A stretch of DNA of 64,000 bases. Source: Kribbella pratensis (lineage in GTDB: Bacteria; Actinomycetota; Actinomycetes; Propionibacteriales; Kribbellaceae). The notes beneath the pieces are model-generated. The model saw only the letters and a list, made by a program, of their open reading frames with translations, made no database searches and had not been told where the DNA came from. The DNA lies in assembly GCF_004365355.1 (NCBI RefSeq), contig NZ_SODP01000001.1, positions 813,473 through 877,472 of the forward strand. Direction: 5' to 3'. Of this stretch, positions 35,097 to 43,435 are shown one piece after another. The translations under genes were made by a program, and so were the position numbers. Within the stretch, counting starts at the first letter, position 1. Every line of letters starts with the position of its first letter.

Positions 35097-35614
35097 GTGT
35101 CCTCGGGTTCGTTGTGGGGTGTCGACCAGGTGCGCTCGCAGATGTCCAGCCAGCGCAGGTCGGCCTGGAATCGCAACATGACGCCTTCGAGCAGGACAAC
35201 CGCCGTGGAGCCGGCCGGCTCCGCCAATGCGGCCAGCTGCGCCTCCCGCAGGATCCGCAGCAGCTCACGGCGTTGAGCGGCGACGAGTTCGACCGGGTCG
35301 GCGAGCCGGGCGGCCGCGGCCACGACGAGCTTCAGATGAAACTCCGCGAGATCCGGCTTCGGCCTGGCGACCTCGGTCAGCCAGGCCGCAACCCGCTGCT
35401 GCCCGGAGGGCGTCAGCGCATACACCTTGCGGTCGGGGCTGTCCGACGGTTCGCAGACAATGAGGCCGGCCTTCTCCAGCCGGCCCAGCGTCACGTAGAT
35501 CTGCCCTGGATTCATCGATTCGCCGAGCGGGCCAAGACTCTGCTGCAACCGTGCCCGCAGCTCGTAACCATGCGACGGCTCCTTGGCAAGCATCGCCAGC
35601 ACCGCATCCTGCAC
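35093..35614 (-). CDS. PadR-family transcriptional regulator
   Basis: A 173-aa regulator. The winged helix is LAMLAKEPSHGYELRARLQQSLG...MNPGQIYVTLGRLEKAGLIVCE, and a C-terminal helical dimerisation part follows (PELAEFH-like, FHLKLVVAAAARLADPVELV). First gene of a three-gene unit with the ABC ATPase and permease, so it most likely represses the transporter. The upstream stretch 35615-35649 is unusually AT-rich for this genome and contains the palindrome TTAGCTAA (35632-35639), a candidate promoter/operator. Confidence 0.87.
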
Positions 35615-35649
35615 GCCCGACCCCCTAACGGTTAGCTAATAGATAGCGG

Positions 35650-36144
35650 TTATCCGTCAGGCCTGTCAAAGTACAACTCACCGCCGAACACCGCCGGCAG
35701 AATCGACCGATGGCCGGCGATCACCGTCAGTCGGGCGGCCTCCTCAGCCGTGAACCACCCGGACTCGCTTACCTCCGCCGAAGTGCCGGCCTCGCCGCCG
35801 ACTGGCTCGGCGCGGAACACCACACCGACGATCTGCACCCGATTGCCGTCGGGGTAGACGACCACGACGTCCGGGTTGGAGTAGACGCCGATCAGACCGG
35901 TCACTCGCACGGACAGCCCGGTTTCCTCGAGTGTTTCCCGCTCGGCTGCCTCCGCGGGGCGTTCGCCTGGTTCGATCGCGCCGCCCGGCAGGCACCACTC
36001 GCCGTTGTCGGTGCGTTTCGTCAGGAGCAGTCGCTCGCCGTCCATCACGGCCGCGGCTGCCCCGATCCGCAGTACGGCGGTGGCGCCGAGGCGGTCGCCG
36101 TACTCGTGTCGCGTGTACCCGGGCACCCTCGGCGCGTCATCCAC
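35650..36144 (-). CDS. NUDIX hydrolase
   Basis: A 164-aa pyrophosphohydrolase with a complete Nudix box G-x5-E-x7-RE-x2-EE-x-G in [22 protein letters not shown]. The substrate (nucleoside diphosphate derivative) cannot be determined. GTG start 36144 overlaps the end of the endonuclease V gene by eight bases, so the two are probably co-transcribed; both could serve nucleotide or DNA quality control. Confidence 0.88.
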   Translation of the reverse strand: MDDAPRVPGYTRHEYGDRLGATAVLRIGAAAAVMDGERLLLTKRTDNGEWCLPGGAIEPGERPAEAAERETLEETGLSVRVTGLIGVYSNPDVVVVYPDGNRVQIVGVVFRAEPVGGEAGTSAEVSESGWFTAEEAARLTVIAGHRSILPAVFGGELYFDRPDG

Positions 36145-36790
36145 CCTGCAGTCCTTCCCGGCATGCTCGGTCCGCCACGCGTGTTGTCTCCGGCAACCGA
36201 TAGCGCGGTGCCAGGTGCAGGACGTGCTCGACAGCGGTCGGGAGACTCACGCGATGCCCGACCGACACATACACCGGTTTGACTGCGTCCTGGGTCCGCA
36301 CCGCCGCCCCGACCACCTCGTCACCGTCGAGCAGGTCTGCGGTCGCGCCGCGTTCCGGTGCGGGGTGGGCGTGTGTTCCGACGAAAGTGGTCTTCGCGGC
36401 CCCGATCGCCGAGATACCCGTCAGCACGCCGAGATGGCAGGCGAGCCCGAACCGCCGCGGATGCGCGAGCCCCTGGCCGTCACACACCAACAGTTCCGGT
36501 CTGGTCGTGAGCCGCTCCAGCGCGGCGAGCAACGCCGGCACTTCCCGGAACGCGAACAGTCCCGGCACATACGGGAACGTCGTCTCCCCACGCACAACCG
36601 CGCGGTCCACTTCGCGGAGAGTCCCCCGATCGAGTACGACGACCGCGGCCGCCAGCCGATCGCCGTCGTACGCGACGTCCAGGCCCGCCACGTACCGCGG
36701 CGCCGGTCCCACATCCACAACCTCGACGAGCCCGCGCAGCTTCTCCTGCACCGCGATCGCCTCGACTGCCGTGGTGGGCCAACTCGGCAT
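36137..36790 (-). CDS. nfi: Endonuclease V (deoxyinosine repair)
   Basis: A 217-aa enzyme that nicks DNA 3' to deoxyinosine. Family hallmarks are [11 protein letters not shown] (first catalytic Asp), [44 protein letters not shown] (second Asp) and the C-terminal [16 protein letters not shown] 36790 is used because it starts two bases after the VOC gene stop; a longer frame to 36826 would overlap that gene. Coupled to the NUDIX gene downstream. Confidence 0.9.
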   Translation of the reverse strand: MPSWPTTAVEAIAVQEKLRGLVEVVDVGPAPRYVAGLDVAYDGDRLAAAVVVLDRGTLREVDRAVVRGETTFPYVPGLFAFREVPALLAALERLTTRPELLVCDGQGLAHPRRFGLACHLGVLTGISAIGAAKTTFVGTHAHPAPERGATADLLDGDEVVGAAVRTQDAVKPVYVSVGHRVSLPTAVEHVLHLAPRYRLPETTRVADRACREGLQGG

Positions 36791-36792
36791 TG

Positions 36793-37188
36793 TCACTCGA
36801 CCGTCGGCGGGCCGCTCGGGGGCCACTCGACCAGCTCGACGCGATAGCCGTCGGGGTCGGTGAGCCAGGAAGTCTTCGGGCCGTCGGCACCGCCGGGCAA
36901 CTCAGGTTCGCCTGGTTGCAGGCCAGCCGCGGCCAGCCGGTCGATGGTTTCGCGCAGCGACGCGACCTCGATCGCGAAGTGCTGGAAGCCGCCGATCTCC
37001 ACCGGACCGTCCGCCGGGCGGTGGACGAGTTCGAGGGACACCGACGGCTCATCGGGCAGCCGCAGCCAGACCAGGCTCGAGCCGTCGTCGAACGGCACCG
37101 TCCCGAGATCGACGTACCCGACCGTCCGATAGAAGGCGAGCGAACGCTCCAGCTCACTGACGCGCAGCGCGAACAGGATCGACTTCAT
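36793..37188 (-). CDS. VOC-family (glyoxalase/bleomycin resistance) protein
   Basis: A 131-aa protein with two beta-alpha-beta-beta-beta units ([25 protein letters not shown] and [22 protein letters not shown]) ending in [13 protein letters not shown]. Metal-ligand positions typical of VOC enzymes (H in FQHFAIEV, E in ELVE) are present. A lactoylglutathione-lyase-like role is possible but unproven. ATG 37188 is used. It is divergent from glycerate kinase with a 198-base intergenic region holding presumably both promoters. Confidence 0.8.
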   Translation of the reverse strand: MKSILFALRVSELERSLAFYRTVGYVDLGTVPFDDGSSLVWLRLPDEPSVSLELVHRPADGPVEIGGFQHFAIEVASLRETIDRLAAAGLQPGEPELPGGADGPKTSWLTDPDGYRVELVEWPPSGPPTVE

Positions 37189-37386
37189 ACCGACGATCCA
37201 ACTGGTGCCCGCCGGGCCCGTCAATCGTGATCTGCCTGCACAAGGACAGGAGGTGTCCGGCGTTTGCGGGGGATTCGCGGAGTGCCGAGGCGGGTGGAGT
37301 CGTGTACGTACATGACTACGTCCTGTCCACATGCCGCACGCTGGACCGTAGGCGGGCGAGTGCGAAGGGTGGGAGAGGATGTGCGC

Positions 37387-38481
37387 ATGCGGATCCTGAT
37401 TGCGCCGGACAAGTTCGCGGGGACGTTGACGGCTGTGGAGGCGGCTGCGGCTATCGAGGAGGGGTGGCGGCGGCGCGATCCGGGAGCCGAGGTGCTCGTC
37501 GCGCCGATGGCGGACGGTGGGCCCGGCTTCATCGACGTGCTGTCCGCGGTGGTCGACGGCAAGCTGCTTTCGGTCACGGTCCGTGGCCCGCTCGGTGAGG
37601 ACACTCCGGCGACGGTCCTGATGGCAGGCGAGACGGCGTACGTCGAGACCGCGCAGGCGTGCGGACTGCATCTCGTGGAGCCGAAGGACCGTCGGCCCGA
37701 GGAGGCGACGACGTACGGCGTCGGGCAGCTGATCGCGGCCGCGGTCGACGCCGGAGCAAAGCGGATCATCCTCGGCCTCGGCGGCTCGGGGACGAACGAT
37801 GCCGGCGCCGGCATGCTCGCTGCCCTCGGGGCGACGGGTGAGTCAGGTCACTTGGATGGTGGAGCCGCCGGGCTCCCCGGGTTGACCGCGGTGGACCTGC
37901 AGCCGGCGCGTGACCGTGTCGCGGGGGTCGAGTTCGTCGCAGCCAGTGACGTGGAGAACCCGATGCTCGGGCTGCGCGGCGCGACCAACATCTTCGGCTC
38001 GCAGAAGGGCATCGGGGACGAGCGGAAGCCTGCGGTCGACGGTTGGCTGACGCACTTCGCGGAGCTCGCCGATCGGAAGACGGCTGACAAGAAGGGCGCG
38101 GGTGCCGCGGGGGGACTCGGCTATGCGTTGCTGCTGCTCGGCGCCGAGCGCGTGTCCGGAATCGACCTGGTGGCAGAGCTCACAGGCCTGAAGGAGAAGG
38201 CCGCGCGGGTCGACCTGGTGCTGAGCGGTGAGGGCGCGTTCGACTTCCAGTCCCGGGACGGGAAGGTGATCGCCGGCGTCGCGAAGGTCGCGAACGACGC
38301 GATGCGGCCCTGCGTCGTACTCGCCGGGAAGGTGCTGATCGGGTCGCGGGAGATGCGTACGATGGGCGTCGAGTCGGCGTACGCGCTGGTCGACGTGGTC
38401 GGCGAGGAGCGGGCGTTCGCGGACCCGCACGGCTCGCTCGCGACGGTCGCGGAGCGTGTCGCCCGCACCTGGGCACGCTGA
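37387..38481 (+). CDS. glxK: Glycerate kinase (GlxK/GarK type)
   Basis: A 364-aa glycerate 2-kinase. It shows MRILIAPDKFAGTLTAVEAAAAI, PMADGGPGFIDVL, RIILGLGGSGTNDAGAGMLAALGA, and SRDGKVIAGVAKVA. It phosphorylates D-glycerate to 2-phosphoglycerate, feeding glyoxylate or sugar-acid catabolism into glycolysis. GAGAGGA lies about seven bases before ATG 37387. The gene stands alone between divergent VOC and the downstream Fe-S carrier gene. Confidence 0.9.
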   Translation: MRILIAPDKFAGTLTAVEAAAAIEEGWRRRDPGAEVLVAPMADGGPGFIDVLSAVVDGKLLSVTVRGPLGEDTPATVLMAGETAYVETAQACGLHLVEPKDRRPEEATTYGVGQLIAAAVDAGAKRIILGLGGSGTNDAGAGMLAALGATGESGHLDGGAAGLPGLTAVDLQPARDRVAGVEFVAASDVENPMLGLRGATNIFGSQKGIGDERKPAVDGWLTHFAELADRKTADKKGAGAAGGLGYALLLLGAERVSGIDLVAELTGLKEKAARVDLVLSGEGAFDFQSRDGKVIAGVAKVANDAMRPCVVLAGKVLIGSREMRTMGVESAYALVDVVGEERAFADPHGSLATVAERVARTWAR

Positions 38482-38639
38482 TCAGGGATCGACCATTTCG
38501 ACGATGTGGTAGTTGATCCGTGAAATTGGTGTGCGACCATGGGAATGAGCGCGGACCGGCCGACGTTGGTGCGTGTTGACAAGAGACTTCCGTGCTGACG
38601 AGCTGTCTGTCGGCACTTAGTAGATGACTGGAGTCAGGG

Positions 38640-38996
38640 ATGACTGAAGCGCAGACCGAGCAGGCCGTCGCCACTGGTGTTCTCCTCACCGACGGGGCCG
38701 CCGCCAAGGTGAAGGCGCTGCTCGACCAGGAAGGCCGCGACGACCTCGCGCTGCGGGTCGCCGTGCAGCCGGGCGGTTGCTCCGGGCTGCGGTACCAGCT
38801 GTTCTTCGACGAGCGCCAGCTCGACGGTGACGTGGTGGCCGACTTCGGTGGCGTGAGCGTTGTCACCGACCGGATGAGCGCGCCGTACCTCAAGGGTGCG
38901 TCGATCGACTTCGTGGACACGATCGAGAAGCAGGGCTTCACGATCGACAACCCGAACGCGACCGGCTCCTGCGCCTGCGGCGACTCGTTCAACTGA
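38640..38996 (+). CDS. erpA: A-type iron-sulfur cluster carrier (ErpA/HesB family)
   Basis: A 118-aa protein with the three conserved cysteines of A-type carriers: Cys47 in GGCSGLRY, and Cys111 and Cys113 in the C-terminal SCACGDSF. It delivers Fe-S clusters to apoproteins. GGAGTCAGGG precedes ATG 38640. A 158-base upstream gap contains a TTGACA hexamer (38576-38581) that could be a -35 box. A strong hairpin follows the stop. Client enzymes in this window could include NadA and the CoxS-type protein. Confidence 0.9.
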   Translation: MTEAQTEQAVATGVLLTDGAAAKVKALLDQEGRDDLALRVAVQPGGCSGLRYQLFFDERQLDGDVVADFGGVSVVTDRMSAPYLKGASIDFVDTIEKQGFTIDNPNATGSCACGDSFN

Positions 38997-39003
38997 TCTA
39001 CCC

Positions 39004-39042
39004 CCGAAGCCCCTGGCACCTCCCGGTGACCAGGGGCTTCGG
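39004..39042. terminator. Bidirectional terminator between erpA and the MFS gene
   Basis: A perfect 13-bp stem (CCGAAGCCCCTGG at 39004-39016 with 39030-39042) and a 13-base loop, eight bases beyond the erpA stop and 26 bases from the end of the convergent transporter gene. Confidence 0.85.
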
Positions 39043-39068
39043 CACGTCCAGACTTGGTGACGGTTTCG

Positions 39069-40475
39069 TCAGCCGTGGCTGACCGCCGATTCGCGCGCCC
39101 GCTTCGGGAGTGCGAAGGTGACGGCGAAGCTGACCACGAAGAGCCCGATCGCGACCAGGACCGAGGTCTTGGTGGCGCCGAGGAACGCGTGCGCCGGGAG
39201 CAACTGGAAGAACACGGTGCCGATCACTGCGACGCCGATCGCTCCGCCGTACTGCTGCATCGCGGTCAGCACGCCGGACGCCGAACCGGCAGCCTGGTCG
39301 TCGATCGAGGCCAGGATGATGTCGAACAGCGGAGCGAACACCAGGCCGGCGCCGATCCCGGTGGCGAGCGTCGCCGGCACCAGGTTCCAGACGGTTGTCG
39401 CGTCGCCGTACGCGTGCAGCGTGAACCAGACGCCGGCCATCGCCACGGTCATCACCGCAACGCCGAGCTGCAGCGCCTTGCGGCCGAGCTTCGGGGCGAG
39501 CAGGCCGCCGGACAGCGGGGCGCCGATCGCGATGCCGAGTGAGAACGGCACCATCGCGAGGCCTGCCTTCAGCGGGCTGTAGTGCAGTCCCAGCTGGGTG
39601 AACAGGTTGAAGACGAGCATGAAGCCGTTCATCGCGAGGAAGAATGTGGTGATCACGCCGAGGCCGGCGACGTACCCGCGGTTGCGGAACAGCGACGGGT
39701 CGATGACCGGGTTGCCGGAGCGGCGCTCCCGCCAGCCGAACAGCGCAAAGACGACGATCGAGCTGACCAGCATGAGGATCGTCCACACCGGCCAGCCGAG
39801 CTCGCGGCCCTGGACGAGCGGGTAGATCAGCAGCCCTGAGGCGAGGCTGACCAGCAGTACGCCGACGGTGTCGAGGCGGGAGGCGCCGGGCGTCTTCACC
39901 TCAGGCATGAACTTCCATGCGCCTACGAGGGCGGCGATACCGATCGGCACGTTGATGAAGAAGATCGTGCGCCAGCCGGCGTCGAACCAGTTCGCGTCGA
40001 TCAGTACGCCGGCCAGGATCGGGCCGGCGACTGCCGACAACCCCATCACCGGACCGAACATCGCGAACGCCTTGCCGAGCTCCTCGGACGGGAAGATCGA
40101 CTTCAGGATCGCGAAGCCCTGCGGGATCATCACCGCGCCGAGGAGGCCTTGCGCGACCCGGCTGCCGATCAGCAGCTCGGGGCTGGTCGCCAGGCCGCAG
40201 ACCGCGGAGGCGACGGTGAACCCGAGGGCGCCGATCACGAACAGCCGCCGGCGGCCGACCAGGTCGCCGAGCCGGCCGAAGGTGATCAGCCCGATCGCGA
40301 AGGCCAGTGTGTAGCCGGCCAGCATCCACTGCATGGCGGACTCGGAGCCGCCCAGCTCGGCGCGGATCGAGGGGGCGGCGATGAGGATCGTCGCGAGCAC
40401 GATCCAGCGCCAGCGGTACGGCGTACCTCGCGCGACGCTCGTGGTTCCGGGCGGGTTGTCAAGTGCGGTGCTCAT
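39069..40475 (-). CDS. MFS transporter, DHA2/EmrB-QacA type, with shortened first helix
   Basis: A 468-aa multidrug-type proton antiporter. Motif A is present after helix 2 (GRLGDLVGRRRLF), as is the helix-5 motif C region (GPVMGLSAVAGPILAGVL). The normal number of later helices for a DHA2 protein is visible. The first helix reads RWIVLATILIAAPSIRAELG, about 14 residues shorter than family members, which carry a D-x-T-I-V-N-type segment before A-PSI. This looks like an in-frame deletion and may impair function. GAGGGGGC precedes ATG 40475. Divergent from a TetR repressor with palindromic operators between them. Confidence 0.87.
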   Translation of the reverse strand: MSTALDNPPGTTSVARGTPYRWRWIVLATILIAAPSIRAELGGSESAMQWMLAGYTLAFAIGLITFGRLGDLVGRRRLFVIGALGFTVASAVCGLATSPELLIGSRVAQGLLGAVMIPQGFAILKSIFPSEELGKAFAMFGPVMGLSAVAGPILAGVLIDANWFDAGWRTIFFINVPIGIAALVGAWKFMPEVKTPGASRLDTVGVLLVSLASGLLIYPLVQGRELGWPVWTILMLVSSIVVFALFGWRERRSGNPVIDPSLFRNRGYVAGLGVITTFFLAMNGFMLVFNLFTQLGLHYSPLKAGLAMVPFSLGIAIGAPLSGGLLAPKLGRKALQLGVAVMTVAMAGVWFTLHAYGDATTVWNLVPATLATGIGAGLVFAPLFDIILASIDDQAAGSASGVLTAMQQYGGAIGVAVIGTVFFQLLPAHAFLGATKTSVLVAIGLFVVSFAVTFALPKRARESAVSHG

Positions 40476-40498
40476 AGCGGCCCCCTCGAAGAGATTGC

Positions 40499-40526
40499 GA
40501 ACGGTGTTCGTTGACGAACACCGTTC
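40499..40526. promoter_or_regulatory. TetR operator: 28-bp perfect palindrome
   Basis: GAACGGTGTTCG-TTGA-CGAACACCGTTC, with 12-base arms and a 4-base centre, lies 23 bases upstream of the MFS start and 38 bases upstream of tetR. It overlaps the presumed -10 box of the leftward promoter. Confidence 0.8.
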
Positions 40527-40551
40527 TACTACCGAACAGTGTTCGCGTCAA
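40523..40551 (-). promoter_or_regulatory. Candidate promoter of the MFS gene
   Basis: On the minus strand TTGACG (40551-40546) is followed after 17 bases by TAGAAC (40528-40523). The -10 box lies within the end of the large palindrome, so repressor binding would block transcription. Confidence 0.5.
40533..40545. promoter_or_regulatory. Second TetR half-site pair
   Basis: CGAACA-G-TGTTCG shares the CGAACA/TGTTCG half-sites of the large palindrome. A further TGTTCG follows at 40558-40563, next to the tetR ATG. A TACAGT at 40552-40557 could be a -10 box for a nearly leaderless tetR transcript. Confidence 0.55.
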
Positions 40552-40564
40552 GTACAGTGTTCGT

Positions 40565-41284
40565 ATGACGCAATCGCCGTGGCAGCCGATCACCCCCGCG
40601 AAGCCCGCCCGGACGCCGAAGGAGCCGCTCAACCGGGAGCGGATCGTCGACGCCGCGATGCGGGTGCTCGTGGAGTCGGGGTACGAGGCGGTCTCGATGC
40701 GGAAGGTCGCGCAGGCGCTCGGCACCGGACCGGCGTCGCTCTACGCGCATGTCGCGAACAAGCGCGAGCTGGATCAGCTCCTGGTCGAGCGGGCGGCCGC
40801 GCAGATGAGGTACGACGAGCCGGTGGATCCGGCCCGCTGGCAGGAGCAGTTGAAGGCGATGATGCGCGAGATGCTGCGCGCGATGCGGGCGAATCCGGGC
40901 GTCGCGCGGGCCGCGATCGGCGCCGTACCGCTGGGGGAGCGGGCGCTGATGAGCACCGAGAGGATGCTGACGCTGCTGAAGGCCGGCAACATCCCGGACC
41001 AGGCCGCGGCGTGGGCGGTCGACCTGATTCCGCTCTACGTGACGGCGATCGCGTTCGAGGAGACGGTGCAGAGCGCGACGGACTGGACGCCCGATGATGT
41101 CGAGCGATTCGTCAGCGGACTGCGGTCGTACTTCGAGTCGCTGCCGGCCGACCGCTTCCCGTTGACCGTGGCGCTGGCGGGCGCGCTCACATCCGGCGCG
41201 GCCGGCGACGAGCGGTTCGAATTCGGCATCGCGGTCATCGTTGCCGGGCTGGCATCACTCGCCGAGAAGAATCCGGCTAGCTGA
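40565..41284 (+). CDS. TetR-family transcriptional regulator
   Basis: A 239-aa repressor. The HTH is RERIVDAAMRVLVESGYEAVSMRKVAQALGTGPASLYAHVANKREL (residues about 27-72), and a TetR_C-type all-helical ligand domain follows. ATG 40565 is chosen over an in-frame GTG-type start at 40511, which would lie inside the palindromic operator. Divergent from the MFS pump, which it very probably represses along with itself. The 3' end overlaps the convergent MerR gene by eight bases. Confidence 0.9.
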   Translation: MTQSPWQPITPAKPARTPKEPLNRERIVDAAMRVLVESGYEAVSMRKVAQALGTGPASLYAHVANKRELDQLLVERAAAQMRYDEPVDPARWQEQLKAMMREMLRAMRANPGVARAAIGAVPLGERALMSTERMLTLLKAGNIPDQAAAWAVDLIPLYVTAIAFEETVQSATDWTPDDVERFVSGLRSYFESLPADRFPLTVALAGALTSGAAGDERFEFGIAVIVAGLASLAEKNPAS

Positions 41285-42089
41285 TCGGTTCCTGGAGTTC
41301 GGTGACCCAGTCGGCGGGGTCCTCCGGCGTGTCGAGGTAGAGCTCGCGCGCCGGTTCGACCGCGCGATGGTTGTTCTCGTCGATCCAGCGCGCCACCGCC
41401 TGCCACGCCGGCAACACCTGATCGATCGGCCCGCGGTGCACCAGCGTCGCGGCTCGCGTCGCCGGTAGGTCGATCACGTCGAGTCCATTGAGGTTGCCCC
41501 CGGCATCGACCGCGGCCGGGACGGTCGCCCGGACGAGGACCTCGTCCTCGGATTCCTGATTGCGTTCGTACAGGCAGGTCAATCGGCCGGCCGGACGTAC
41601 GTCGGCATCGGGCAACCGTCGGCCGAGCTCCGCGCAGAGCGGGCGCACCACGGGCGTGATGTCCTCGGGTGTGAAGCTCGCCGCGGTCGCCGTCAGAGCA
41701 ACCAGCCGCACGGCGGGGAGCTCTTTGACGACGATGTCCGCAGGCGGGACATCGGCCTCCAGACCGCGCAACCGCGACTCGACCTGCGCGAGCCGCGCGT
41801 AACTCTCGGCCACAGTCGTCTGCAATTCTGCTCGTCGCATGGTCAGCAATGCGCGCAGCTCAGCCGGACCGAGATTGTCCGCAATCAGCGCGCCGACCTG
41901 TTCGAGCGTGAAGCCCAGATCCTTCAGCGCGACGATCCGGTTCAGATCGGCGAGCTGCCCGGCGGTGTAACTGCGGTAACCGGTCGACGGGTCGACGTAC
42001 GCGGGCCGGAGCAGGCCGAGGGCGTCGTAGTGCCGCAGCATCCGAATCGACACCCGTCCGTGCCGCGCGAATTCACCGATCGCGAACAT
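41277..42089 (-). CDS. MerR-family regulator with GyrI-like effector domain
   Basis: A 270-aa activator-type regulator. The N-terminal MerR winged helix is MFAIGEFARHGRVSIRMLRHYDALGLLRPAYVDPSTGYRSYT, then a dimerising coiled coil (about 75-115), then a GyrI/BmrR-like ligand-binding domain from about residue 120. This is the multidrug-sensing BmrR/BltR layout. The obvious target would be a promoter with a 19-bp spacer; none was identified. The downstream neighbour on this strand is the TetR/MFS pair in the other orientation. Confidence 0.87.
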   Translation of the reverse strand: MFAIGEFARHGRVSIRMLRHYDALGLLRPAYVDPSTGYRSYTAGQLADLNRIVALKDLGFTLEQVGALIADNLGPAELRALLTMRRAELQTTVAESYARLAQVESRLRGLEADVPPADIVVKELPAVRLVALTATAASFTPEDITPVVRPLCAELGRRLPDADVRPAGRLTCLYERNQESEDEVLVRATVPAAVDAGGNLNGLDVIDLPATRAATLVHRGPIDQVLPAWQAVARWIDENNHRAVEPARELYLDTPEDPADWVTELQEPIS

Positions 42090-42098
42090 GGGATGCAG

Positions 42099-43382
42099 TC
42101 AACCAGCCAGCAGTTCCGCGAAGGTGATCGCGGTGTCGTCTTCGTGCCACGGACCGATGACCTGAGCGCCGACGGGCAGGCCGCTCGTGGTGCGCCCGAT
42201 CGGCATGCTGAGCGCGGGATGGCCGATCAATGCGGCGTGGGAGATCCAGAACACCTGCGCGTCGTACGGCTGTCCGTCGATTGTCGTCGAGCCGTGCGGG
42301 AAGGCGACCGTGAAGCTGGTCGGACAGAGGAAGACGTCGACGTCCTCGAAGTACCGCTGCCACTTGGCTCGAGCGAGCATCCGCGCGCGTTCGGTTGCGA
42401 GCAGTTCGTCGACGGTCAGCTCGGTCGGTTCGCCTCCGTGCAGTGCGAAGAACAGACCGACCTGCCGACCGAACTCCTCAGCCTGTTCACCCGGATCCAC
42501 CTCGTCCGGCCAGCCTTCGATGATCTTCGCGCCGCTCCGGGCGAGCTGGTCGACGGTGGCAGCCATCGCGTCGCCGACCTCGCCGGAGACCGGCGCTGCC
42601 GGGTGATCGGTCACCACGCCGACGCGGAAGTTCTCGAGTCGCTGGTGCCGCGGCGGCCTCAGCTGCCACGAGTACGGCGCTTCGGGGCCGGCGGTCGCAC
42701 GGAGAGCGATGCGCAGATCGGCGGCGGAGCGGGCGAGTGGTCCGAGTGTCGACAAGTTCGGCAGTTCGCTCGGCAGGTACGGCATACGGGGGACCTGGAA
42801 ACCGCGTTGCGGGACGAGACCGTTGGTCGGCTTGAGTCCGTACACCCCGCAGTACGCCGCTGGGAGCCGGATCGAGCCGACGAGGTCCGAGCCGTACTCG
42901 AGGTAGGTGAGGTCCGCGGCGAGTGCGGCCGCCCCGCCGCCGCTCGAGCCGCCGGGCGTGCGACCGAGGTCGGTGGGGTTGTTCGTCCGCCCGTAGATCT
43001 CGTTCGCGGTCTGCCCGAAGTCGGCGAGCATCGTGTGCACGTTGCTCTTCCCGATGATGATCGCGCCGGCCCGCTGCAATCGCTCCACCACAGTCGCGTC
43101 CTGATCGGCGACATACTCCGCGAACGCCGGATTGCCCCAGGTCGTGTGCAGGCCCGCGACGTTGAGGCAGTCCTTGACCGTCATCGGTACGCCGTGCAGC
43201 GGGCCGACCGGCGATGTCGCATCTGCCGCATCCGCCGCGGCCAGGGCGTACTCCGGCCGGACCTCGACTACCGCGTTGATCGTCTTGTCGTCGGCGATCC
43301 TCTCCAGCAATTGTTCGGTCACCTCACGCGAGGTGACCTCCCCGGTCCGGATCCACTCGGCAATCTCTCCAGCTGTCCTCAT
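42099..43382 (-). CDS. Amidase signature family hydrolase
   Basis: A 427-aa enzyme with the Ser-Ser-Lys triad intact: Lys70 (GVPMTVKDCLN), cis-Ser146 (TPGGSSGGGAA) and nucleophile Ser170 (YGSDLVGSIRLPAAYCG). It hydrolyses an unidentified amide. It is not the GatA subunit of a transamidosome, because no gatB/gatC are adjacent. It lies 53 bases downstream of the M20 peptidase on the same strand and may be the distal end of the guanidine operon. Its stop is 9 bases from the start region of the MerR gene. Confidence 0.85.
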   Translation of the reverse strand: MRTAGEIAEWIRTGEVTSREVTEQLLERIADDKTINAVVEVRPEYALAAADAADATSPVGPLHGVPMTVKDCLNVAGLHTTWGNPAFAEYVADQDATVVERLQRAGAIIIGKSNVHTMLADFGQTANEIYGRTNNPTDLGRTPGGSSGGGAAALAADLTYLEYGSDLVGSIRLPAAYCGVYGLKPTNGLVPQRGFQVPRMPYLPSELPNLSTLGPLARSAADLRIALRATAGPEAPYSWQLRPPRHQRLENFRVGVVTDHPAAPVSGEVGDAMAATVDQLARSGAKIIEGWPDEVDPGEQAEEFGRQVGLFFALHGGEPTELTVDELLATERARMLARAKWQRYFEDVDVFLCPTSFTVAFPHGSTTIDGQPYDAQVFWISHAALIGHPALSMPIGRTTSGLPVGAQVIGPWHEDDTAITFAELLAG

Positions 43383-43435
43383 ACCGCCGGTCTACGACCT
43401 CACACAGTGTCAGAGTCAAACCTCACGCGGGACGC

